Of a stretch of 32,602 nucleotides of DNA, positions 15,315-21,967 are shown piece after piece. The DNA comes from Pseudomonadota bacterium (GTDB lineage: Bacteria; Pseudomonadota; Gammaproteobacteria; Burkholderiales; Burkholderiaceae_C), in assembly GCA_020161215.1 (NCBI GenBank), contig JAIUOM010000037.1, forward strand, positions 1-32,602, in the 5' to 3' direction. The notes below the pieces were generated by a model. That model had not been told where the DNA came from, did no database searches, and saw only the letters and a program-made list of their open reading frames with translations. Position 1 is the stretch's first letter. Each line of letters starts with the position of its first letter. A program made the position numbers and the translations under genes.

Positions 15315-16966
15315 CGCTCGCCGCGGCCCGGCGAATAGGGCTTGGCCGCGCGCGGCGCGTGGGCGCGCGGCGCCGGTGCGCCGTGGTGGGCGGCCGGCGC
15401 ACGGCCCTCGGGCGTGGCGCGGCGCGCGCCGTCCGCGTGCGGGCGGCGGCGATCCGGCGCGGCGGGCTTGAAGGCGCCGCCGATCATCTTGGGCCCGCGC
15501 CGCTCGCCGTCGCGCTGGAACGCACCCGCGCCACCGCGCGAGCCAGGACGGCCGGCGCCGCGACCGGGCTTGCGGCCGGGGCGGTCGTCGGTGATGGTCG
15601 GGAAGTGCTGGGTCGGCTCCAGTCCGCCAATCACCAGGGGTTCGAACTTCTGGCGCGTGTAGGCCTCGATGTCGGCCAGGCGCCGGCGGTCGCGGAACTC
15701 GGCCAAGGTCACGGCCAGGCCGTCGCGGCCGGCGCGACCGGTGCGGCCGATGCGGTGCGTGTAGTCCTCGGCCTTCATGGGCAGGCCGTAGTTGATGACG
15801 TGGGTGATGGTGGGCACGTCGATGCCGCGCGCGGCCACGTCGGTGGCCACCAGAATCTGCACCTTGCCCTCACGCAGCGCGCGCAGGCGCCGGTTGCGCA
15901 GAGCCTGGCTCAGGGCACCGTGCAGCGACACGGCGGCAAAGCCGGCCCGCTGCAAATCCTCGGCCATCTGCTCGCACTCGATCTGGGTGCAGGCGAACAC
16001 GATGGCTTGGTCGATGCTGGGGTCGCGCAGCCAGTAGTCGAGCAGGCGGCGGCGGTGCTCGGTGTTGTCGGCCCAGTACAGCTCTTGCTTGATGTTGGCG
16101 TGGCTTTGCTGCGGCGAGGCGATTTGCACCTTCTGCACGCGGGCGCCGCCCTCGTGCATGACGCGCATGGCCAACTGCTGAATCGGCGCGGCGAAGGTGG
16201 CGCTGAACATCATGGTCTGCTGGCGCTGCGCGGTCAGCTGATGAATTTCGGCCAGCGCGTCGGCAAAGCCCAGATCCAGCATGCGGTCGGCTTCGTCGAC
16301 GACCAAAAAACGCACCTGGTCCAGCTTGATCTGCCCGCCATTGGCCAAATCCAGCAGGCGGCCGGGCGTGGCCACCACCAGGGAGGCGTTCTGCAACTGC
16401 GCGATCTGCTGTTGGTAGGGCATGCCGCCGACCACGCAGGCCATGCGCAGGCCGCGGCAATGGCGCACCAGGTCGATGGCGTCGCGCGCCACCTGCTGGG
16501 CCAGTTCGCGCGTCGGGCACAGCACCAGCGCGCCGGGCACGGCGGGCTTGAAGTGGCGGGCGTTCAACGGGTTCTGGCGGCGCGGGCGCTTGGGCGCGGG
16601 CTCGCCCTGGGCCAGGGCCAGGGCCACCTTGGCGTCCCAGGCGGCCTTCTCGCGGGCGGCGGCTTCCTGCTGCATCGCCAGCAAGGTGTGCAGCATGGGC
16701 AGCAGGAAGGCGGCGGTCTTGCCGCTGCCGGTCTGGCTGCTGACCATGAGGTCGTTGAAGCCATCGGCGTGCGGTGCCAGGGCCAGCGGAATGGTCCGCT
16801 GCTGCACCTCGGTCGGCGCGGTGTAACCCAGTTCGGCCACGGCGGCCAGCAGCTCGGGGGCCAGGCCCAGGGCGGCAAAAGGGTTGGGGGTGGGCGTCGG
16901 CTCGGCGACCGGGGCGGCGACGGACGGCTCGGGCGTGAAAACGCCGTTTTCCTCGAAAGAGGCCAT
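15311..16966 (-). CDS. DEAD-box ATP-dependent RNA helicase (RhlE-like)
   Basis: 551 residues from the ATG at 16966 (MASFEENG); an ATG 24 bases further upstream is possible. Motifs in order: Q motif (TEVQQRTIP), I (SSQTGSGKT), Ia (PTRELAQQ), Ib (ATPGRLLDL), II (VDEADRML), III (FSATF), IV (AIVFACTQ), V (ATDVAARGIDVP), VI (HRIGRTGRAG). An extra charged segment of about 45 residues sits between motifs I and Ia, and the C-terminus is a basic Gly/Arg/Pro-rich tail suited to RNA binding. It should unwind RNA duplexes in ribosome assembly or mRNA decay. It is followed by the overlapping GNAT gene and preceded by a long leader with inverted repeats. Confidence 0.95.
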   Translation of the reverse strand: MASFEENGVFTPEPSVAAPVAEPTPTPNPFAALGLAPELLAAVAELGYTAPTEVQQRTIPLALAPHADGFNDLMVSSQTGSGKTAAFLLPMLHTLLAMQQEAAAREKAAWDAKVALALAQGEPAPKRPRRQNPLNARHFKPAVPGALVLCPTRELAQQVARDAIDLVRHCRGLRMACVVGGMPYQQQIAQLQNASLVVATPGRLLDLANGGQIKLDQVRFLVVDEADRMLDLGFADALAEIHQLTAQRQQTMMFSATFAAPIQQLAMRVMHEGGARVQKVQIASPQQSHANIKQELYWADNTEHRRRLLDYWLRDPSIDQAIVFACTQIECEQMAEDLQRAGFAAVSLHGALSQALRNRRLRALREGKVQILVATDVAARGIDVPTITHVINYGLPMKAEDYTHRIGRTGRAGRDGLAVTLAEFRDRRRLADIEAYTRQKFEPLVIGGLEPTQHFPTITDDRPGRKPGRGAGRPGSRGGAGAFQRDGERRGPKMIGGAFKPAAPDRRRPHADGARRATPEGRAPAAHHGAPAPRAHAPRAAKPYSPGRGER

Positions 16967-17287
16967 GGTATTCAGTTCACTTTCTCGCATGCCACTTGCC
17001 GCTGTGTGTCACACGGCGGCGGCAGGCATGTCAGATGGTGGGGCACTCTTCAGCGCCCCGGGTTCAACAAACGATCCCCACCATCCGACAGCTCGGGCCC
17101 ATCGGCACGGCGTGCCAACGAAAAAACCCGGAAATCAACCCCAAAGCCCGGTAAGGGCGAAGGAAGTTGCAAGTGATGGCCACCACGAAGTGGGCGCAAG
17201 GCCCATGGCGACCGTATGCGAGATATGCGAGAAGGAAGATGCGGTCTGGCTTCTACGTGGCACCGGGTTTACCCTGGTATCACGCGA
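16967..17287 (-). promoter_or_regulatory. Long structured leader of the RNA-helicase gene
   Basis: This stretch lacks a convincing gene. It would be transcribed as a ~320-base leader from the promoter at 17295-17323. It holds a 21/21-base imperfect inverted repeat, 16988-17008 with 17010-17030 (16 of 21 positions paired, centred on 17009), and a perfect 10-base inverted repeat, GATGGTGGGG at 17034-17043 with CCCCACCATC at 17076-17085. A shorter TGGGC/GCCCA hairpin lies near 17190-17204. RNA helicases in other bacteria are known to be autoregulated or cold-regulated through long leaders. A similar role here is inference. Confidence 0.5.
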
Positions 17288-17294
17288 ACCCAGC

Positions 17295-17323
17295 ATTATG
17301 GCATGGCGCGGATAAAAACACAA
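17295..17323 (-). promoter_or_regulatory. Candidate sigma-70 promoter for the helicase/GNAT operon
   Basis: On the minus strand, -35 TTGTGT (17318-17323), a 17-base spacer and -10 CATAAT (17295-17300). It starts two bases beyond the MarR stop and points at the helicase gene, implying a start near 17288. Confidence 0.5.
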
Positions 17324-17324
17324 A

Positions 17325-17810
17325 TCAGCTCCGCACATCGGCCAGTGTCCGGGCATGCGCCACCAGCCGGGTCAGCAGGCGGTCGAACTGGGCCTGCTCG
17401 GTGGCGGACAGGCAGGACACGATCTCGGCGTTGCGCCGCTCGATCACGCCCATCAGGCGCTGCCACAGCTGCTGGCCGGCCGGCGTGAAGTCGAGCACCA
17501 CGCCGCGCGCGTCGCTCGGACTGGGCGACTTGACGATCAGGCCCTTGTCGACCAGGGTTTGCGCGGCGCGGCTGGCCTGGCCCTTGTCGACGTTGGCGCG
17601 GTGCGCCAGATCCTTCACCGACAGCGGCGCGAACGCCCCCACGGCCGCCAGGCAGCGCCCCTCGCCCAGCGGCAGGCCGGCCTCGGCCAGGTAGGCGGCC
17701 TGCGTGACCCGATCGGTCAGCTTGCCCAGGGTGTGCAGGCGGTGCGTGAAGCTGTCGGCGAGCGGCCTGCCTGAGCCCGCCGGATCGGCCCTGGAACCGG
17801 AAGCGGTCAT
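17325..17810 (-). CDS. MarR-family transcriptional regulator
   Basis: 161 residues from the ATG at 17810. The frame stays open far upstream, but that part is antisense to the monooxygenase and not real. The winged helix spans about 50-115: LPLGEGRCLAAVGAF, LSVKDLAHRANVDKGQASRAAQTLVDKGLI (recognition helix around KGQASRAAQTL), and the wing SPSDARGVVLDFTPAGQQL. Flanking helices give dimerisation. MarR proteins usually repress adjacent catabolic genes and are released by an aromatic ligand. It is divergent from the flavin monooxygenase, and the 102 bp between the starts carry a long palindrome. It probably controls the monooxygenase operon and itself. Confidence 0.92.
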   Translation of the reverse strand: MTASGSRADPAGSGRPLADSFTHRLHTLGKLTDRVTQAAYLAEAGLPLGEGRCLAAVGAFAPLSVKDLAHRANVDKGQASRAAQTLVDKGLIVKSPSPSDARGVVLDFTPAGQQLWQRLMGVIERRNAEIVSCLSATEQAQFDRLLTRLVAHARTLADVRS

Positions 17811-17827
17811 GGGAGTTTTCCTCAGGA

Positions 17828-17851
17828 AATTAGTTGCGTACGCAACCAATT
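17828..17851. promoter_or_regulatory. MarR operator-like palindrome
   Basis: The centre GTTGCGTACGCAAC (17833-17846) is a perfect 14-base palindrome. With AATT on both sides it extends to 24 bases with one mismatched pair (A at 17832 against C at 17847). It lies between the divergent regulator and monooxygenase genes and overlaps the -35 of the candidate promoter at 17834-17862, as expected for a repressor site. Confidence 0.7.
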
Positions 17852-17862
17852 GACGGAATAAT
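17834..17862 (+). promoter_or_regulatory. Candidate promoter of the monooxygenase operon
   Basis: -35 TTGCGT (17834-17839), 17-base spacer, -10 AATAAT (17857-17862), about 45 bp before the monooxygenase ATG. The -35 lies inside the palindrome, so repressor binding would block it. Confidence 0.45.
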
Positions 17863-17912
17863 AGCCCATCTTTGCACAGGCGCCGCGGAACGCCTTTCCC
17901 CCAGGAGGCCCC

Positions 17913-19604
17913 ATGCACCAACCCACCGCCACGCCGCGCCCGTCGATCTACTACGACTACCAGGTGCACGCGCCGTGGCTGGCCTCGGCGCACGGCGCCC
18001 AGCCGCGCCACTCGGTGGTGATCGCCGGTGCCGGACCGGCCGGCATGGTGGCGGCGCTGGAGCTGGCGCGCCACGGCGTGCCCAGCGTGCTCCTGACGGC
18101 CGAGCTGCAGGTGTCGCAAGGCAGCCGCGCCATCGTGTTCACGCGCCGCTCGATGGAGATCCTGCAGCAGGTGGGCGTGGCCGACCGCATGACGGCCAGC
18201 GGCCTGCCCTGGCGCTTTGGCAACTCGATCTACCAAGGCCAGACGGTGTTCCGCATGGAAGCGCCGCACGACCCCGATGACCGCTTCTTCCCCATGCTGA
18301 ACCTGCAGCAGCAGTACATGGAGGAATACCTGCTGGATAGGTGCGCCGGCCACCCGCTGGTCGAGCTGCGCTGGGGCAACAAGGTGGTGGGCGTGGCGCA
18401 AGGCGACGGCCACGCCCGCCTGACGGTGGACACGCCGGAAGGCGAGTACGCGCTGGAAGCCGACTGGCTGATCGCCGCCGACGGCGGACGCTCCGACCTG
18501 CGCACCCTGCTCGGGCTGAAGCTGGAGGGCGCCTCGTACGAAGGCCTGTTCGTGATCGCCGACATCCGCATCGATCTGCCCTTCCCGACCGAGCGGCTGG
18601 CCTTCTTCGACCCGGTGTGGAACCCTGGCAACACCATCTTGATGCACCGCGAGCCGCACGGCATCTGGCGCGTCGACTACCAGTTGCCGCCCGGCGAAAG
18701 CCCGGAGCAGGCGCTGCGCCTCGAATCGCTGAAGGCCCGCATCGACGCGCAGCTGGAGATGATCGGCCACGGCGGCACGCCCTGGGAGATGGATTGGTGC
18801 TCGGTCTACTCGGCCCGCACGCTGACCCTGCCCGACTACGTGCAGGGGCGCGTGCTGTTCACCGGCGACGCCGCGCACCTGCTGCCCATCTTCGGCGTGC
18901 GCGGGGCCAACACGGCGTTTCAGGACGCGCAGTCGCTGGCCTGGCACCTGGCCTACGTCGTCAAGGGCCTGGCCGGCGAGCGCCTGCTGGCCAACCACAG
19001 CGCCGAGCGCGTCGGCGCCGCGCGCGAGATCATCGACGAGGCCGGCAAGAGCACCCGCTTCATGGCCCCGCCCACGCGCGGCTTCCGCATGCTGCGCGAC
19101 GCCGTGCTGTCGCTGTCGCGCACGCAGGAGTTCGTGCGCCCGCTCTACCACTGGCGCACCTCGCGCCCGCACGAGTACACGCACTCGATGCTGAACAGCC
19201 CGGGCGACGACGACGCCCTGTTCACCGAAGGCCCGGCGCACGGTGCGCCGCCGCGCAACATCCGCCTGGGCGCCAACGATTTCCTGCTGGATCACCTGGG
19301 GGGCGGTTTCGATCTGCTGTACTTCACCGACGCCCCGGCCCTGCCCGAGCCGCTGCGCCAGGTGGTCGACGCGGTGCGCGCGCGCGGCGTGGCCCTGCGC
19401 GTGACGGCCGTCGGCGCCGGCGCGCCGGTGCAGGGCGCCGAGCAGACCCTGGCCGACGCCGACGGGCATTTTCGCCAGCGCTACGGCATCACCGCCAGCG
19501 GCGGCGCCTACCTGCTGCGCCCCGACCAGCACGTGTGCGCGCGCTGGCTGACGCTGGACGCCACCCGCCTGCGCGCCGCCCTCACCCAGGCGCTGCCCCA
19601 GTAA
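17913..19604 (+). CDS. FAD-dependent aromatic-ring monooxygenase (MhpA/MhaA-like)
   Basis: 563 residues. The group A flavoprotein hydroxylase fold is clear: Rossmann GAGPAG at 39-44, the DG motif in LIAADGGRSDLR near 188-199, and the GD motif LFTGDAAHLLPIFGVRGANTAFQD near 315-338 that holds the FAD ribityl chain. The C-terminal ~150 residues form the thioredoxin-like tail common in phenol and 3-hydroxyphenylpropionate hydroxylases. The reaction is NAD(P)H- and O2-dependent ring hydroxylation. AGGAGG 4 bases before the ATG supports the start. The small DUF2783 protein and fumarylacetoacetase downstream suggest a substrate leading to homogentisate, such as 3-hydroxyphenylacetate. From memory, MhaA of Pseudomonas works with a small coupling protein, MhaB. 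The substrate assignment is inference. Confidence 0.85.
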   Translation: MHQPTATPRPSIYYDYQVHAPWLASAHGAQPRHSVVIAGAGPAGMVAALELARHGVPSVLLTAELQVSQGSRAIVFTRRSMEILQQVGVADRMTASGLPWRFGNSIYQGQTVFRMEAPHDPDDRFFPMLNLQQQYMEEYLLDRCAGHPLVELRWGNKVVGVAQGDGHARLTVDTPEGEYALEADWLIAADGGRSDLRTLLGLKLEGASYEGLFVIADIRIDLPFPTERLAFFDPVWNPGNTILMHREPHGIWRVDYQLPPGESPEQALRLESLKARIDAQLEMIGHGGTPWEMDWCSVYSARTLTLPDYVQGRVLFTGDAAHLLPIFGVRGANTAFQDAQSLAWHLAYVVKGLAGERLLANHSAERVGAAREIIDEAGKSTRFMAPPTRGFRMLRDAVLSLSRTQEFVRPLYHWRTSRPHEYTHSMLNSPGDDDALFTEGPAHGAPPRNIRLGANDFLLDHLGGGFDLLYFTDAPALPEPLRQVVDAVRARGVALRVTAVGAGAPVQGAEQTLADADGHFRQRYGITASGGAYLLRPDQHVCARWLTLDATRLRAALTQALPQ

Positions 19605-19626
19605 GCCCACCACAAAAGAGCTGACC

Positions 19627-19824
19627 ATGCACCCCACGCCCCCCGCCAGCCTGGACATCGCCGGGCTTGAAACCGTGTACGACGCCCTGGCCCTGGCCAT
19701 CGACGAGGCCGGGCCGGAGAAGTCCGAGCTGTTCCTGGTCAAGCTGGCGCTGCTCAACGCCGAGGCCCTGGGCAGCGCCCGCCTGGTGCGCCAGCACATC
19801 GACGCCGCGCTGCGCGATCTTTGA
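19627..19824 (+). CDS. DUF2783 family small protein
   Basis: 65 residues. The pattern (LDIAGLETVYDALALAID, then GPEKSELFLVKLALLNAEALGS, then VRQHIDAAL) is the DUF2783 core: two or three helices and no membrane segment. It lies 22 bp after the monooxygenase and 54 bp before fahA, so it should be in the same operon. Its constant place beside a flavin hydroxylase makes a coupling or assembly role plausible (compare MhaB), but this is inference. Confidence 0.8.
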   Translation: MHPTPPASLDIAGLETVYDALALAIDEAGPEKSELFLVKLALLNAEALGSARLVRQHIDAALRDL

Positions 19825-19878
19825 GCCCCCGGCCGCTGCGCTATGCTTCCCAAGCTGCATTTCTGAGAGGAGACCTCC

Positions 19879-21186
19879 ATGCCCCCATTGAACGAAACCC
19901 ACGACCCCCAGCTGCGCAGCTGGGTGGCCTCCGCCAACGACGGCGCCACCGACTTCCCGATCCAGAACCTGCCCTTCGGCGTGTTCCGCCGCCAAGGCAG
20001 CCAGGAGCCCTGGCGCGGCGGCGTGGCCATTGGCGACCAGATCGTCGACATGGCCGCCGCCGTGGCCGCCGGCGTGCTCACTGGCGATGCCGCCCAGGCC
20101 GCGGCCGAATCCACGCTCAACCGTTTGATGTCCTTAGGGCAAGGGCCGGCGTCCAGCTTGCGTCTGGCGCTATCGAAAGCATTGCGATCGGGGGCCACCC
20201 AGGAAGCCACCCTGAAAGCCTGCCTGGTGCCCCAGGCCGAGGCCGAGTACACCGTGCCGGCGCGCATCGGCGACTACACCGACTTCTACACCTCGGTCCA
20301 CCACGCCACCAACATCGGCAAGCAGTTTCGCCCCGACAACCCCTTGCTGCCCAACTACAAATGGGTGCCCATCGGCTACCACGGGCGTTCGTCCAGCATC
20401 CGCGTCTCGGGCCAGCAGTTCCCCCGCCCGCGCGGCCAGAGCATGGCGCCCGGCGCCAGCGCGCCCGAGCTCAAGCCCTGCGCGCGCCTGGACATCGAGT
20501 TGGAGATGGGCGTGTTCGTCGGCAGCGCCAACGAACTGGGCACACCCGTGGGCATGGACCAGGCCGAAAGCCACATCTTCGGCATCGCGCTGTTCAACGA
20601 CTGGTCGGCGCGCGACATCCAGGGCTGGGAATACCAGCCGTTGGGGCCGTTTTTGTCGAAGAACTTCGCCTCCACCCTCTCGCCCTGGATCGTCACGCTG
20701 GAAGCGCTGGCGCCCTTCCGCACCCCCTTTGCCCACCCGGCCGACGACCCCCAGCCCCTGCCCTACCTGGCCAGCGCGGCCAACAGCGCGCAGGGCGGGC
20801 TCGACATCGAGCTGGAAGCGCTGATCCAGACCGCCCGGATGCGTGAGGCCGGCACCGCCCCGGCGCGCCTGTGCAAGACCAACTACCGCCACGCCTACTG
20901 GACGGCGGCGCAAATGGTGGCGCACCACACCGTCAACGGCTGCAACCTGCAGCCCGGCGACCTGCTCGGCACCGGCACCCTGTCCGGCCCGACGCTGGAT
21001 TCGGCCTGCGCGCTGATCGAGCTGACCACCGGCGGCAAGAACCCGGTGCAGTTACCCGGCGGCGAGCAGCGCGTGTGGCTGGAAGACGGCGACACCGTCA
21101 CCCTGCGCGGCTGGTGCCAGCGCCAGGGCGCCGCGCGCATCGGCTTTGGCGAGTGCGTGGGCACCATCCTGCCGGCTCTGGGGTGA
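19879..21186 (+). CDS. fahA: Fumarylacetoacetase
   Basis: 435 residues, family length. It hydrolyses 4-fumarylacetoacetate to fumarate and acetoacetate, the last step of the homogentisate route for tyrosine, phenylalanine and hydroxyphenylacetates. The N-terminal SH3-like domain begins with SWVASANDGATDFPIQNLPFGVF. The catalytic domain has the metal and catalytic set: D135 in GDYTDFYTSVHHATN, H142, ELEMGVFVG, LFNDWSARDIQGWEYQPLGPF and LSKNFASTLSPW. GAGGAG precedes the ATG. The downstream thioredoxin-like gene overlaps its stop by 4 bp. Homogentisate dioxygenase and maleylacetoacetate isomerase are not in the window. Codons at about 20121-20190 (TTA, CTA, CGA, several TTG) are unlike the rest of the gene, though the protein reads normally. 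Confidence 0.97.
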   Translation: MPPLNETHDPQLRSWVASANDGATDFPIQNLPFGVFRRQGSQEPWRGGVAIGDQIVDMAAAVAAGVLTGDAAQAAAESTLNRLMSLGQGPASSLRLALSKALRSGATQEATLKACLVPQAEAEYTVPARIGDYTDFYTSVHHATNIGKQFRPDNPLLPNYKWVPIGYHGRSSSIRVSGQQFPRPRGQSMAPGASAPELKPCARLDIELEMGVFVGSANELGTPVGMDQAESHIFGIALFNDWSARDIQGWEYQPLGPFLSKNFASTLSPWIVTLEALAPFRTPFAHPADDPQPLPYLASAANSAQGGLDIELEALIQTARMREAGTAPARLCKTNYRHAYWTAAQMVAHHTVNGCNLQPGDLLGTGTLSGPTLDSACALIELTTGGKNPVQLPGGEQRVWLEDGDTVTLRGWCQRQGAARIGFGECVGTILPALG

Positions 21187-21782
21187 GCCGCCCCGGCGCC
21201 CGGGCCCGCTGGCGCGGCTGGCTCGGCAACGCCGCCCTGGTGTTGGGCGTGCTGCTGGCCGCCCACCTGTGGCAGACCCGCGCCGTGCCCAGCGGTCCGG
21301 CCCCGCCGCTGACCGCGCCCACCGTGGACGGGCGCCCGCTCAGCCTGACGCAGTGGCGCGCCGCCCACCCCGGCCAGCCCGTGGCCCTGCATTTTTGGGC
21401 CGAGTGGTGCCCGATCTGCAAGCTGGAAGAGCACAGCATCGGCCGCGTGGCCGCCGACGCCCCGGTGCTGGGCGTGGCCATGCAGTCCGGCGACGGCGCG
21501 CAGGTGGCGCGCGTGATGGCCCAGCGCGGCCTGCGTTGGCCGACCCTGATCGACGCCGACGGCCAGCAAGCCCGCGCCTGGGGCGTGCGCGCCGTGCCGG
21601 CCTTCATCGTCATCGCGCCCGACGGCCGCATCAGCAGCGCCAGCGTGGGCTACACCAGCGAGCTGGGCATGCGGGCGCGGCTGTGGTGGGCGCGTTGGGG
21701 TGGCGGCTCATACCCCAAGGCGTTCAACACCACCCAACCGTTCGCGCTGAGCCCTTCGACGGGCTCAGGACAGGCTGGTTGA
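21183..21782 (+). CDS. Membrane-anchored thioredoxin-like (TlpA/DsbE type) protein
   Basis: 199 residues from the GTG at 21183, which overlaps the fahA stop (GTGA). A single N-terminal membrane segment (LGNAALVLGVLLAAHLW) is followed by a thioredoxin fold: LHFWAEWCPICK with a CPIC redox pair near residue 80, and the cis-proline loop in AVPAFIVIAPDG. It should act in the periplasm as a disulfide oxidoreductase, similar to the suppressor-of-copper-sensitivity (ScsD) type. The last ~20 residues (after WWARWGGGSY) are encoded by an extragenic palindromic repeat and look acquired. An ancestral stop was probably nearer 21715. Translational coupling to fahA is probably positional, not functional. 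Confidence 0.85.
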   Translation: MSRPGARARWRGWLGNAALVLGVLLAAHLWQTRAVPSGPAPPLTAPTVDGRPLSLTQWRAAHPGQPVALHFWAEWCPICKLEEHSIGRVAADAPVLGVAMQSGDGAQVARVMAQRGLRWPTLIDADGQQARAWGVRAVPAFIVIAPDGRISSASVGYTSELGMRARLWWARWGGGSYPKAFNTTQPFALSPSTGSGQAG

Positions 21783-21822
21783 AACGCTGTACCGGGCTTC
21801 GACAGGCGCCGCCTGAACGGTT
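21736..21822. repeat. REP-like palindromic element pair
   Basis: The outer ends are inverted, AACCGTTC (21736-21743) and GAACGGTT (21815-21822). Inside the left half is a perfect hairpin, TGAGCCC-TTCGAC-GGGCTCA (21748-21767). The right half carries a diverged inverted counterpart, GCTTCGACAGGC. The core CTTCGAC.GGCTCAGG is the kind of extragenic palindrome common in beta- and gammaproteobacteria. The left half lies inside the 3' end of the thioredoxin-like gene. Confidence 0.65.
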
Positions 21823-21881
21823 CTTGGGGTTTCAACGCCATCGGTATGCGCGCGGCGCAGGCCGGATGCGGTGGCCTTTTG

Positions 21882-21938
21882 CTCCTGAAAAAATAGCTGT
21901 TCAGGATGGATGGGCGCCGACCAACGGGTCTTTTTGAT
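21882..21938 (+). repeat. Dispersed intergenic repeat, copy A
   Basis: CTCCTGAA at 21882, then ATAGCTGTTCAGGATGGATG and GGCGCCGACCAACGG, ending in a T-run with GAT. The first 35 bases from 21893 match 32 of 35 in the copy at 31221. It sits between the thioredoxin-like and serine hydrolase genes. Together with the REP-like pair it fills most of the 185 bp gap. Confidence 0.75.
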
Positions 21939-21967
21939 CCGAATACCGCTGCCCCACGCCACGCCGA

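Noticed and set aside
17205..17315. 36-residue plus-strand ORF with a CEIC pair in the gap before the MarR gene
   Set aside because: No ribosome binding site, no family resemblance, and it is antisense to the proposed helicase leader.
17811..20267. Upstream extension of the MarR reading frame to a ~980-residue minus-strand protein
   Set aside because: It is antisense to the monooxygenase, DUF2783 and fahA genes and has the Arg/Gly/Ala-rich make-up of a GC-rich shadow frame. Only the last 161 residues are a real MarR protein.
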